A stretch of 8,558 nt of DNA from an uncultured Actinomycetes bacterium (GTDB taxonomy: Bacteria; Actinomycetota; Actinomycetes; Nanopelagicales; Nanopelagicaceae). Every line of letters starts with the position of its first letter. Positions within the stretch are counted from its first letter, which is position 1. Position numbers and translations under genes: made by a program. The stretch covers positions 1 to 8,558 of the forward strand of contig CAIYQS010000008.1 of NCBI GenBank assembly GCA_903928395.1, given 5' to 3'. Below are positions 1 to 7,863 of the stretch, in pieces. A model generated the notes under the pieces. It made no database searches. It was given only the letters and a program-made list of their open reading frames with translations, and was not told the origin of the DNA.

Positions 1-162
1 CGAGCGCGGGATATCGAACTTTCTGATGACGAACAGAGGAAACTAGCATTCCCGATTCAAGACACTCGTGGAGGTTTTGAAAAGTACAGTTTTGGATTAG
101 GCGAACACGGGTCGAAGTTACTAAAAGATGATTTGTCGGGTTTTCAACCTTCTTCTCGTTGA
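1..162 (+). CDS. 3' end of an unrecognised protein gene (partial)
   Basis: Frame 1 is open from the first base to TGA at 160-162 and encodes the last 53 residues of a protein that starts before the window. The tail is hydrophilic and protein-like (ELSDDEQRKLAFPIQDTRGG near its start, ending GFQPSSR), with no membrane segment and no motif I recognise. It overlaps the start of the downstream phosphatase by 35 bp in another frame. Such an overlap suggests one operon with translational coupling. I cannot name the family from the tail alone. The overlap is supported because the phosphatase cannot start later without losing its first metal ligand. Confidence 0.65.
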   Translation, partial: RARDIELSDDEQRKLAFPIQDTRGGFEKYSFGLGEHGSKLLKDDLSGFQPSSR

Positions 163-1135
163 TGGCATGGGCAATGACGTCATTGAGAAATACGGTTCAC
201 AATTTCCAGCAATTGCTGCAATGAATCGCAATCAAGTTTTGAATTCAACTTTTCCTTCAACAACTGCCACAGCCCTTACATCACTTGCCACCGGAGTTTT
301 GCCCGGTATTCATGGAATGCTCGGTTACACCATTCGCGTTCCAAGAAGCGGTGAACCTGGCAGATTACTTAATGCACTCAAATGGGATGAGCGCGTAGAC
401 CCAGCCACATGGCAATCACATCCGACGTTGTATGAACGAGCAATTGAAAATGGAATCACAAGTTCTTATATCGCCGCTAAGCGCTATGAAGGCACGGGAT
501 TCTCGCGAGCAACGCTTCGAGGCGCGCAGTACCTTGGAGCTAATCACAGCGATGACATGGTGAAGTATGCAAAACAAGCCCTGACTGCCGCAAAATCGTT
601 TGCCTATCTTTACGTTAATAACCTCGACAACGCTGGTCACAATGATGGCGTTGGCTCTGACAAATGGCTTGATGCGCTCGCTTTCGTTGATGACTTAATT
701 TCACAATTAATTGCGGTGCTTCCTTCCGGAACAACGCTTTTCGTCACCGCCGATCATGGCATGGTGAATGTTGAAGAAAAGTTAGTTTTAGGTAAAGAAA
801 ATACTTTGATGGATGACGTCACTCTGCTCGGGGGAGAACCTAGAGCTCGACACATTTATGTTCGCGATGGCGCACTTGAAGATGTTAAATCACGATGGAG
901 TTCTGAGTTGAAAGAGAAAGTGGATATCTACACGAAGGAATCAATTGCCTCACTCATTGGCGGGGAAGTTCTGCTGGACGCCAACGAACGATTGGGCGAC
1001 CTCATCGTTGTACCCAAGGGTGGGTTGATCCTGATCGACCCGGCAAGGGAAGCCCAAGAAGGAAAAATGATTGGTCATCACGGTGGAACAACACGTATTG
1101 AAGTAGATATTCCGCTGCTTCAATCAGAACTGTAG
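128..1135 (+). CDS. Alkaline phosphatase superfamily protein, nucleotide pyrophosphatase/phosphodiesterase-like
   Basis: A 335-residue soluble protein of the alkaline phosphatase/NPP superfamily, which hydrolyses phosphate mono- or diesters with a two-metal site. The ligands can be read in order: D12 in LLLVDGMG; the nucleophile region TFPSTTATALTSLATG (T45 is the likely nucleophile); D167 and H171 in NNLDNAGHNDG; D209-H210 in TADHGM; and H317/H318 in GHHGG. All core residues are present, so it should be active; the substrate is unknown. There is no signal peptide, so it is probably cytoplasmic, and the N-terminus is shorter than I would expect for actinobacterial relatives. ATG 128 is the first start after the in-frame stop at 122-124, and a later start would lose D12. 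No strong Shine-Dalgarno is visible, which fits coupling to the overlapping upstream gene. Confidence 0.88.
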   Translation: MICRVFNLLLVDGMGNDVIEKYGSQFPAIAAMNRNQVLNSTFPSTTATALTSLATGVLPGIHGMLGYTIRVPRSGEPGRLLNALKWDERVDPATWQSHPTLYERAIENGITSSYIAAKRYEGTGFSRATLRGAQYLGANHSDDMVKYAKQALTAAKSFAYLYVNNLDNAGHNDGVGSDKWLDALAFVDDLISQLIAVLPSGTTLFVTADHGMVNVEEKLVLGKENTLMDDVTLLGGEPRARHIYVRDGALEDVKSRWSSELKEKVDIYTKESIASLIGGEVLLDANERLGDLIVVPKGGLILIDPAREAQEGKMIGHHGGTTRIEVDIPLLQSEL

Positions 1136-1161
1136 CTGAGAATCTAATTAAAGGTCAAAAG

Positions 1162-1170
1162 TGGCATAAT
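1162..1170 (+). promoter_or_regulatory. Extended -10 promoter of the secreted-protein gene
   Basis: TGG followed by CATAAT forms an extended -10 element (TGn plus a 5/6 match to TATAAT). There is no convincing -35 box at the usual distance, as is common for extended -10 promoters. The predicted transcript start is near 1177, leaving a leader of about 33 nt before ATG 1210. This start would lie downstream of the alternative ATG at 1171, which supports the later start codon. Confidence 0.5.
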
Positions 1171-1209
1171 ATGGCTCTGTGTTTGGCCAGAGAAGAAGTT
1201 GGGGAGAAA

Positions 1210-4035
1210 ATGCGATTACGTAGTTGGGTGTCGATTCTCGGCGTGCTCGCATTAATTTTCACTGGAATTCCAGCACTGGCTCACGCCGATTTCATCCCGA
1301 GTACCCGCATTGACTGGATAGGCGCCAGCATGAGCTCGAGCCAAGGTATTAGCGTCTCCATAACCCCATTGCAAGATAACGGGGAAAGTGGATGGAGTTA
1401 TTTCTCAAATCCTTGCGGTCCCGGCACTGTTGGAAGTGCCATGTGCTTCGGCCTTGGAATTGATTCTAATCACTGGGCAAATTTTCGGCTCGAACTTCCA
1501 AATGCACCCACCGGCCAGTTTTACATTCCGACTCCAGGGTCAACTTGCCAATTTTCAAGTCCAAATACATTTTCTGATCCCAATTCAAGCAAACTGTTAT
1601 GTAGTAGATCGATGGGAGATTTTTCCCTGGGCACAAAATACGATTTCTATATAGCACCATTTTCTGGAGTGTCTGGTGACTCAAGACAATGGTGGACTGC
1701 TGGCTACATAAATGAAAGCTCGAATGAAACAGTAGACCTTGCTCATTTCGTATTTGAATATTCGCCAATTGTAGAACAGACGATGCGCAACTTTTCTCTC
1801 AGCGATCAGATGAATGCCACTAACGGAACTGCGGTTGCGGATTGTACAAATTTAAATGGGGTTGCTGGAATATTTGGTACGCCAAAAAACATCCCTGCCG
1901 TTGTGGTGCCTTCCCAAGGTCCAAATATTTCTACGATGAGTGCACTGCCAAATATAGTTTTCACAAAAGTTGTTTCGAATTGTTCTAATTCCGTCGATTC
2001 GAGAAGCGCCGATGGAAGTGTGCAAATTAGTTTGGGCGTTCAATCTGCAGCAAGTGATGCAACGCCGTCTGCCACGCCAAGCATTGGGAATAGTTCAACG
2101 CCTATCACAGGAAACTTGGTACGCCCTAGTCAGGGTGGGGCATTAGCCCGCACTACATGTCCAAAAAATAAATATCTAGTTGGAATATCGATTTCTAACA
2201 CAATTGGTACAACTACCTTTAACTTTGTTCAGCACCTTCAATACTTCTGTTCATCATTAGATCCAGAACCTTCCAATTTTAAGACTTCAAGCAATGTCGT
2301 CACTTTTGTAAGTCAAGGGCCAGGAAATCAATCAGTAAATACTATTTTTTGTCCCCAAGGATCTGCTGCGGCAGACTTAGTATTAGCCACTGGCGCATAT
2401 GTTAAAGATATAAGTCTCTCTTGCTACAACCCAACTACGCACTTCACCACTCTTTCATCCCTAGTCGGGGCTGGCGTAGGACTACCAATTGACTCTGCAA
2501 CAAAATGTCCACCAGTGAATGGCACTCCAACTTTGATTACGGGTGTAGATGGATATGCAGCAGCTGGAATAGACGCGATTCAAGCAATTTGTGGCATCTA
2601 TTCAGCCACAACCAACGCCACAAGTTCCCCTACTCCCATTGCATCCTCGACCCCCGTACCGACTAATTCCAATGCAAAAACATCAAATTTATTGCTGAGC
2701 TTCCTTCCAAAATCAGGCCAGAACGACAATACCGTTCCGGTAGGCGTTCAATTATCAACTTCTAAAATAAAAGCAACCGGATTAAGCGCTAAGGGTTCAT
2801 TGGGAATGAGCACAAGTGCCCTAGGTTTCCTTAGTGATGAAAATTTCAACGCAAACCACTACCTATCTTTTAAGATAACACCTCAAACCGGAATGGCAAT
2901 CAAGTTGTCTCGTATCGAATATTCAAGTTGCAGTTACTTAGTTCCAGATGGACAGAATAAGACAGGGTTAAGCGCGAGTACGTCAGCAATATTCTCAAGT
3001 ATAGATAATTTTAAGAGTCCATTTGCGATGTCAGCCCCCTTGCAACCAGAAAATCTCACTCAAAATATTGTGTACCAAGACTTTTCGTCTCAAATTACCT
3101 CAGAAACTGAATTGAGGATTCATTTTTGGGGCGCGGTTGGGAGAAACTGGAATGACCTATGCGGATCAACCCGTGGTTCAGGTCTGCAGATTTTTGGTGA
3201 CATAAATCAGATGCCCACACCTCCGAACCATCCAACCTTTAATTATGCAAGCAATACCTTGAATATTTCAGTAGAAGTTCCAAATCTCATTAAAGACGGA
3301 ATTAAAGGTGTCTACTTAGTTGCACCGTTGCTTGGTTTCTCTTCTGATTCGCCACTTCAAGGTGTGATCACTGGGACAAAGGCGTTATTTAGCATCCCAA
3401 CAGACAGCTCAAGTAGAGGCACTTCCGTCCCGGTTCAAATTTATTCTGAAACCACGAACACGCAGTCTGCGCCTCTTACAACGAATATTTCAATTCCTTC
3501 GGTCACCACACCTTCGGCGAAACCAACGCCGATTTCAAAACCCGGCACCAAAAAATCAGTTTCAAAATCAACCCCTAAAGCAACAAGCGACCCAAATCAA
3601 GCCTCAGTTCCCGAAGCTCCAACTAACCCTGGATATGACTTGGTTGGCGACAAAGTGATAGTTACTGTCGATCTTTTGCAAACACCTGGTGCTGTGGCGA
3701 AGAGCGCTTTCCTTGTTGCCCCTCAAATAGGCATTAGTGCAAACCATCCTCTGGCTGGAAAGATTTCTGGAAACCAAGCACACTTCTCAATCAAGGCTAC
3801 TTCTTCTATGGCTGGTAAAACCGCAAATATTTCTGTGTATCTGACCAATGCAGCCGGGCGCTCACCATCGCTAGCTGGTCAAGTAACAGCACCACCAGTT
3901 CTTCCAGACACCGGTTCGGTCAAAGCACCCGCAAAAAAGCCAGTTGTTAAGAGCAAGACCGCCTCTTGTAAAAAAGGTGCAATAAAGAGAATCTTTACGG
4001 GTAGCACCTGCCCACCTGGCTGGTTGAAGGCATAG
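1210..4035 (+). CDS. Large secreted multidomain surface protein with duplicated C-terminal domains
   Basis: I do not recognise a named family. From ATG 1210 it has 941 residues. An in-frame ATG at 1171 would add 13 residues (MALCLAREEVGEK) before the signal peptide and has no Shine-Dalgarno, whereas 1210 has GGGGAG at 1201-1206. Residues 1-26 are a Sec signal peptide, likely cleaved after ALAHA. Then follow a Cys-containing N-terminal region (27-280), a Ser/Thr/Pro linker, three CP...C modules (317-347, 381-405, 433-461), a second linker, a beta-rich domain (about 492-665, with IDNF and a late W/C-rich part), two homologous ~90-residue domains (674-763 and 806-896) joined by a Lys/Pro/Thr linker, and a basic tail with C920 and C934 (SCKKGAIKR...CPPGW). 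No LPXTG or transmembrane anchor is seen. It is probably exported and held at the cell surface; adhesion or glycan binding is only a guess. Confidence 0.8.
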   Translation: MRLRSWVSILGVLALIFTGIPALAHADFIPSTRIDWIGASMSSSQGISVSITPLQDNGESGWSYFSNPCGPGTVGSAMCFGLGIDSNHWANFRLELPNAPTGQFYIPTPGSTCQFSSPNTFSDPNSSKLLCSRSMGDFSLGTKYDFYIAPFSGVSGDSRQWWTAGYINESSNETVDLAHFVFEYSPIVEQTMRNFSLSDQMNATNGTAVADCTNLNGVAGIFGTPKNIPAVVVPSQGPNISTMSALPNIVFTKVVSNCSNSVDSRSADGSVQISLGVQSAASDATPSATPSIGNSSTPITGNLVRPSQGGALARTTCPKNKYLVGISISNTIGTTTFNFVQHLQYFCSSLDPEPSNFKTSSNVVTFVSQGPGNQSVNTIFCPQGSAAADLVLATGAYVKDISLSCYNPTTHFTTLSSLVGAGVGLPIDSATKCPPVNGTPTLITGVDGYAAAGIDAIQAICGIYSATTNATSSPTPIASSTPVPTNSNAKTSNLLLSFLPKSGQNDNTVPVGVQLSTSKIKATGLSAKGSLGMSTSALGFLSDENFNANHYLSFKITPQTGMAIKLSRIEYSSCSYLVPDGQNKTGLSASTSAIFSSIDNFKSPFAMSAPLQPENLTQNIVYQDFSSQITSETELRIHFWGAVGRNWNDLCGSTRGSGLQIFGDINQMPTPPNHPTFNYASNTLNISVEVPNLIKDGIKGVYLVAPLLGFSSDSPLQGVITGTKALFSIPTDSSSRGTSVPVQIYSETTNTQSAPLTTNISIPSVTTPSAKPTPISKPGTKKSVSKSTPKATSDPNQASVPEAPTNPGYDLVGDKVIVTVDLLQTPGAVAKSAFLVAPQIGISANHPLAGKISGNQAHFSIKATSSMAGKTANISVYLTNAAGRSPSLAGQVTAPPVLPDTGSVKAPAKKPVVKSKTASCKKGAIKRIFTGSTCPPGWLKA
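3229..3498 (+). repeat. Copy 1 of a ~90-residue duplicated domain
   Basis: Residues 674-763 of the secreted protein. It aligns along its length with copy 2: both begin NHP/NPG-like, contain a hydrophobic strand pair and a shared VAP core (VYLVAPLLGFSSDSPLQG here), then an xGxxAxFSI strand (TGTKALFSIP), and end with alternating strands (VPVQIYSETTN). The pattern suggests an Ig-like or similar beta-sandwich. The two copies are diverged, so the duplication is old. Confidence 0.7.
3625..3897 (+). repeat. Copy 2 of the ~90-residue duplicated domain
   Basis: Residues 806-896 of the secreted protein. The shared core reads AFLVAPQIGISANHPLAG, then SGNQAHFSIK and ANISVYLTNAAG, in register with copy 1. 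A 42-residue linker rich in Ser, Thr, Lys and Pro separates the copies, as is usual between extracellular modules. Confidence 0.7.
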
Positions 4036-4048
4036 ACGGTCAACCAGC
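4019..4048 (+). terminator. Perfect hairpin spanning the stop codon of the secreted-protein gene
   Basis: GCTGGTTGA (4019-4027) and TCAACCAGC (4040-4048) form a perfect 9-bp stem with a 12-nt loop that contains the TAG stop (4033-4035). There is no immediate T-run; a pyrimidine-rich stretch (TTCTATTCTTCT) follows about 10 nt later. It could weaken transcription or protect the 3' end of the mRNA. It is not a classic intrinsic terminator. Confidence 0.45.
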
Positions 4049-4093
4049 GAGCCTAAAGTTCTATTCTTCTAAGAATCCTGCCAAGATTCAGCC

Positions 4094-5404
4094 ATGGAGC
4101 GTTTACGAGCGGGGGATCCCGAACAAATCGGGCCTTGGCAAATCGTAAATCGTCTCGGTTCAGGTGGAATGGGTCTCGTATACCTGGGAACAAATGGAAC
4201 GAGAGCTGCTGCAATCAAAGTGGTGCGGAACCACTTGCTTGAAGACCCAACTTCACGCACACGACTTGCCCGCGAGGTAGAAAGTCTTAAAAAGGCGAAG
4301 AGTAGTTTTATTGCAGAAATTGTCGGGTCCGATGTTGCAGGATCTCCTGCGTGGATTGCGACGAAATTTGTTGATGGACCGAGCCTCAAAACGCTTATAG
4401 ATAACGAAGGGCCAATGGACGAGGCTCATTGGATTTTTCTTGCTCAAGGTCTTGCTGAAGCACTGAGCGCGGTTCACAAAGCAGGAATCATTCATCGCGA
4501 TGTGAAACCAAGCAATATTTTGATGTCCGCAGACGGACCAAAACTAATTGATTTTGGAATTTCATTTTCAAATGAAGCAACATCCCTTACGCGGACCGGA
4601 CTCGTTGCAGGAACTCCCGCATGGCTTGCTCCTGAACAATTTGAAAATCGCGAGATGACGGATGCGATTGATAATTTTGCATTGGGTTCCGTTTTATTTT
4701 TTGCGGCAACCGGAGCCGCTCCTTGGGGGAGTGACGATTCATCTGTTGCTCAAGTAATGCGTCGAATTCTCTCCGACGACCCAGATTTGAAGAAGCTTTC
4801 ACAGATTCAGAAATCGATTATTTCTAAGTTGCTTGAAAAGGACCCGAAAAAGCGGCTTACTGCTTCATCAACCATCGATTTGCTTGGGATTAAGGAAGCA
4901 AAGAAACTAAAGGTTGAAACCCCCAAGATTGAAAGAATCGAAGAAGTCACACCTAAACCAAATAAGAAAAAGTTTTTGATTCGGGCAGCTCTGGGAAGCG
5001 CTTTTGTTGCTGTTGTCGCTTTTGCATTCTTAAGTCACGGAACATCAAAAAGCACCGATAAAGTGGTTACTAATAGTACAAAAACAACTGCAGCGGAAAT
5101 TAAATGGTCTGGCAAATTCCTGGGAGATTCGACTTCTCAAACTGGCAAGGGGAATACCTACAAGCTGTACGTGTGCGATCAAGGAATTTCTGCTGGTTCA
5201 TTGCAAATATCAGGGGGCAGCACTTCAGCCACTTCCAAACCAACAGTCAACGTAATTAATTCAGACCCCACGTGTGGTTCTGGTTTTGACACAATCTTTG
5301 TTAAAGGAATTGTTCCAGACTCTGGTTCTGCTACTTATTCGCTTACCGGAAAAACTTCAACTGGCCAAGCTGTTAGTTACGAGTACAGCGTCTCTAAAGT
5401 CTAA
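4094..5404 (+). CDS. Transmembrane Ser/Thr protein kinase, PknF-like partner of the FHA-ABC exporter
   Basis: A 436-residue Hanks-type receptor kinase. The kinase domain covers about 14-265: glycine loop LGSGGMGLVY (21-30), lysine K42 in AIKVV, likely helix-C glutamate E61, catalytic loop HRDVKPSN (134-141), DFG (153-155), activation-loop Ser/Thr between 163 and 173, and APE (179-181). All catalytic residues are present. A charged juxtamembrane segment (266-294) leads to one membrane helix (about 295-314) and a ~120-residue exterior domain with C361 and C394, which could form a disulfide. There are no PASTA repeats, so the sensed signal is unknown. The N-terminus LRAGDPEQIGPWQI resembles Streptomyces kinases. 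ATG 4094 is the first start after an in-frame stop at 4070 and lacks a Shine-Dalgarno; a weak -10 (TATTCT, 4062-4067) would give a leader of about 20 nt. It converges with the FHA-ABC gene. In M. tuberculosis PknF phosphorylates the homologous exporter, so the same link is inferred here. Confidence 0.92.
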   Translation: MERLRAGDPEQIGPWQIVNRLGSGGMGLVYLGTNGTRAAAIKVVRNHLLEDPTSRTRLAREVESLKKAKSSFIAEIVGSDVAGSPAWIATKFVDGPSLKTLIDNEGPMDEAHWIFLAQGLAEALSAVHKAGIIHRDVKPSNILMSADGPKLIDFGISFSNEATSLTRTGLVAGTPAWLAPEQFENREMTDAIDNFALGSVLFFAATGAAPWGSDDSSVAQVMRRILSDDPDLKKLSQIQKSIISKLLEKDPKKRLTASSTIDLLGIKEAKKLKVETPKIERIEEVTPKPNKKKFLIRAALGSAFVAVVAFAFLSHGTSKSTDKVVTNSTKTTAAEIKWSGKFLGDSTSQTGKGNTYKLYVCDQGISAGSLQISGGSTSATSKPTVNVINSDPTCGSGFDTIFVKGIVPDSGSATYSLTGKTSTGQAVSYEYSVSKV

Positions 5405-5408
5405 TTAG
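5401..5408. other. Abutting convergent stop codons in an 8-bp palindrome
   Basis: CTAATTAG contains TAA of the kinase (5402-5404, + strand) and TAA of the exporter (5405-5407, - strand) with no base between them. There is no room for a conventional intergenic terminator, and I see no stem followed by T-runs just inside either 3' end. Transcripts of the two genes probably overlap. Confidence 0.85.
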
Positions 5409-7708
5409 CGACGATTGCGCTTTACAAGTACGCCAGATGAAATCGTAAATATTAAACAGAACGCGGCCATATAAGTCAGTGAATTCGTCACGGTGCTAGC
5501 TGAGTGAGCCCAAATTTGTTTTGAATGTTTATCACTAACCATTGCAATGCCAACTATATTTGTAGAAGCAGACAGGCCGTTAGTGGCCCAATAGCTCGGC
5601 ACTAAATTGGCGACAAACTGCAAAATCGAACTAGACGTAATTGGAAGCGCACCTGAAAGTATCACTTCGGCCATGGTTGCACCGACGAGTACTGGCATTG
5701 CTTGTTCTGGCGATGAGAGAACGCTTGAAAGCAAAATTCCCAAAGTCAGTGATGTTAACGTAAGCAAAATACAAAGCGCAGTAATCTCCAAGCGCGAATT
5801 GTTTATCAAAACTCCTGAAGGTGACAAGGGTTTGTTGAAAAGAACGATTGATGTAAAAATAAGCGCTTGAAAAGAAGTTATTAAACCTAAGACAATTATT
5901 TTGGATAGCAAGTAAGCCCTCGCATGAACCCCTGCGGCCTGTTCTCTCTTGCGAATTGCGCTCTCTTTCACAATCTCTTGTATTGCAGTTGAAAGTCCAA
6001 TAAAAACTGATCCCAGAATGAGAACCAGGATGGTCCCGCGTGCATCCGAGTTGAAGAAAAATCCATATTTATTTTTGTGGCCAGGTCCGAAACCTTGAGT
6101 TCCGCCACTGAAATAGCAAAGTAGTCCGGTAAGAATCGGGATCGCGAGTAGCAGGGTTGAGTAATAACGATCTGCTGAGATGACGCGTAGGTATCTGCGG
6201 GAGAGAGTTAAGGTCTGTCGAAGCCAGGACCTATGGGAATTTTCACCATGGTCTGTATGAGAATTTTGCACTTTGTCGGCATTAAGTCTTGGTTGAGCAA
6301 GTAAAAGCGCCTCAGGTGAGGCTAAGAAGCGGAAAACTTCAGCCCAACTTTCTTTCTTCAAAATTGAAAATACTGTTGAGGCAGGACCGGCATAAGCAAC
6401 TTTTCCACCCGACGCCATCAATATTACGTTGTCGCAGAAATCCAAATTATCAACGGAGTGAGTAACGAGGGCCACGGTTTGACCTTCATCCGCTAGTTTT
6501 CGTAACGTTTCCATGACGTGAGCGTCCAGCCCAGGATCAAGACCTGAAGTTGGTTCATCTAGAACCAATATTTCCGGAGATGTGATGAGTTCCAATCCAA
6601 TGCTGGCACGTTTCCGTTGCCCTCCGGATAATTTACTTATTAGGAGATTTTGTCGTTCGCTGAGTTCAAGTTTTTCCAGAATTTCATCAACTTTGAGAGT
6701 TCTTTCCTCGGCACTCGTATCATTCGATAATCGCAACTCCGCACCGTACGAAAGAGCTTGCCGCGTCGTAAGTTGTGAATGGATGATGTCGGACTGTGGC
6801 ACGAATCCAATGCGCTGAGATAGCAATTTATGATTTTTTTCCAAGTCCAATTCGTTAATTGTCACGTTTCCAGAAGTTGGACTGATTCGACCGGACAATA
6901 AATTAAGCAACGTTGATTTTCCGGCGCCGGACGGTCCAATAATTGCGGTTAGAGTTCGCGGCTCAAGAGTTACACTTATGTCTTGAAGTAAAGCTCGATC
7001 CTTAACGAAGAAGGACGCATTATCGATTACAAGAGTTGAACCGGATAGCCCTTCGATCGGCTCCAAGCCGGATTGCGTGTATCGACGCGTGACTGAACCA
7101 AATGTTACGAGATCTCCGCCTTTAAGTTGCCTTCGTTTAACCGACTCTCCATTCACAAAAGTTCCATTTGCAGAATTCAAGTCAACAACTTCAAAATCCC
7201 CCGAAGAGTTTTGACTGATTTCGGCGTGATATCTCGAGACCGAAAGTGAATCGATTACCCAGTCGTTCTGCTTATCTCTTCCGATTTTAATTCGATTTTG
7301 AAGTCGCACTCGACCGGGGTTTGCATCAGAGTCATCCAAGTCTTTTCGAAGTTGTTGCATCTGAATCACCTGAGTGGAACCATGATCAACCACACTCTTT
7401 TGAACACTCGTTGTCTGGGAGGTGATCGGAGATAAGAAAATCGCCAAACCATCAGTTCCACCAAGATTTATTTGCATCTGGCCCGTGATTGGTAAGCGTG
7501 AAATTTTCTTCTTTTTATAAAAAGTTCCGTTAGAGGAATTTAAATCAACAATTTCCCAGCCCACGGATGTGTATTCAATACGCGCATGAACCCGTGAGAT
7601 TTTTGTCGTATTAATTCGGATGTCAGCAGTGACATCCCTTCCCAGAGTTTTGGGGGAATCGGAATCAATAACCTCCGAATTGCCATCCCACTCAAGGAGT
7701 AATTTCAT
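5405..7708 (-). CDS. FHA-FHA-ABC transporter (Rv1747-like, ABCG/ABC-2 type half transporter)
   Basis: A 767-residue fusion with the order of M. tuberculosis Rv1747. FHA1 (about 20-95) has LGRD, SRVHARI and NSSNGTF; FHA2 (about 137-205) has IGRD, SRYHAEI and NSANGTF. Both keep the Arg/Ser/Asn residues that bind phosphothreonine. The ATPase domain (about 224-465) has Walker A GPSGAGKST (258-266), Q-loop VPQSD, signature LSGGQ (360-364), Walker B ILVLDEP (380-386) and the H-loop His417. Six hydrophobic segments (about 515-765) form an ABC-2 permease. It probably dimerises and exports a lipid, glycan or other envelope molecule; the substrate cannot be read from sequence. The FHA linker holds Thr candidates (TTSVQ, STQVIQ) for kinase phosphorylation and FHA docking. 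ATG 7708 is chosen; an in-frame TTG at 7726 would add six residues. Neither has a clear Shine-Dalgarno. Its stop codon abuts that of the kinase. Confidence 0.93.
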   Translation of the reverse strand: MKLLLEWDGNSEVIDSDSPKTLGRDVTADIRINTTKISRVHARIEYTSVGWEIVDLNSSNGTFYKKKKISRLPITGQMQINLGGTDGLAIFLSPITSQTTSVQKSVVDHGSTQVIQMQQLRKDLDDSDANPGRVRLQNRIKIGRDKQNDWVIDSLSVSRYHAEISQNSSGDFEVVDLNSANGTFVNGESVKRRQLKGGDLVTFGSVTRRYTQSGLEPIEGLSGSTLVIDNASFFVKDRALLQDISVTLEPRTLTAIIGPSGAGKSTLLNLLSGRISPTSGNVTINELDLEKNHKLLSQRIGFVPQSDIIHSQLTTRQALSYGAELRLSNDTSAEERTLKVDEILEKLELSERQNLLISKLSGGQRKRASIGLELITSPEILVLDEPTSGLDPGLDAHVMETLRKLADEGQTVALVTHSVDNLDFCDNVILMASGGKVAYAGPASTVFSILKKESWAEVFRFLASPEALLLAQPRLNADKVQNSHTDHGENSHRSWLRQTLTLSRRYLRVISADRYYSTLLLAIPILTGLLCYFSGGTQGFGPGHKNKYGFFFNSDARGTILVLILGSVFIGLSTAIQEIVKESAIRKREQAAGVHARAYLLSKIIVLGLITSFQALIFTSIVLFNKPLSPSGVLINNSRLEITALCILLTLTSLTLGILLSSVLSSPEQAMPVLVGATMAEVILSGALPITSSSILQFVANLVPSYWATNGLSASTNIVGIAMVSDKHSKQIWAHSASTVTNSLTYMAAFCLIFTISSGVLVKRNRR

Positions 7709-7755
7709 GACCAAAGGTTGCCACAATAGTTCTCATATTGGGTAGATTTCTAGCT

Positions 7756-7863
7756 TTATTCGGTTGGTTCGTCTTTCTTTCCACCGAACATGATGTCATC
7801 CCATGAAGGTGTTGGAGCGTATATTCCGCCCAAAGCCTGGCCTCCACTTGATTGTGTTGAGAT
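7756..7863 (-). pseudogene. SepH C-terminal-signature mini-frame (micro-gene or sepH remnant)
   Basis: This - strand frame is open from 7863 to TAA at 7756-7758 and encodes PTPSWDDIMFGGKK followed by an acidic end. PSWD(E/D)I(M/V)FG is, to my knowledge, the conserved C-terminal signature of the actinobacterial division protein SepH (DUF3071). The N-terminal SepH domain is absent: stops at 7864-7866 and 7873-7875 close the frame. Two explanations for expression are possible. A TTG at 7831-7833 with GGAGG at 7841-7845 (7-nt spacing) would give a 25-residue peptide. Alternatively, ATG 7893-7895, preceded by AAAGGA, opens another frame (MNNLDNFESFK...) that would need a -1 shift to reach this one, by an assembly error, a mutation or frameshifting. 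It lies 47 bp upstream of the exporter gene on the same strand. A decayed copy of sepH is equally possible. Confidence 0.45.

Noticed and set aside
1171..1209. ATG 1171 as the start of the secreted protein
   Set aside because: It overlaps the extended -10 promoter, lacks a Shine-Dalgarno and would place 13 residues with acidic character before the signal peptide.
7709..7726. TTG 7726 as the start of the exporter
   Set aside because: It adds only six residues, has no clear ribosome site and is a rarer start; ATG 7708 begins directly at the first FHA strand. Not fully excluded.
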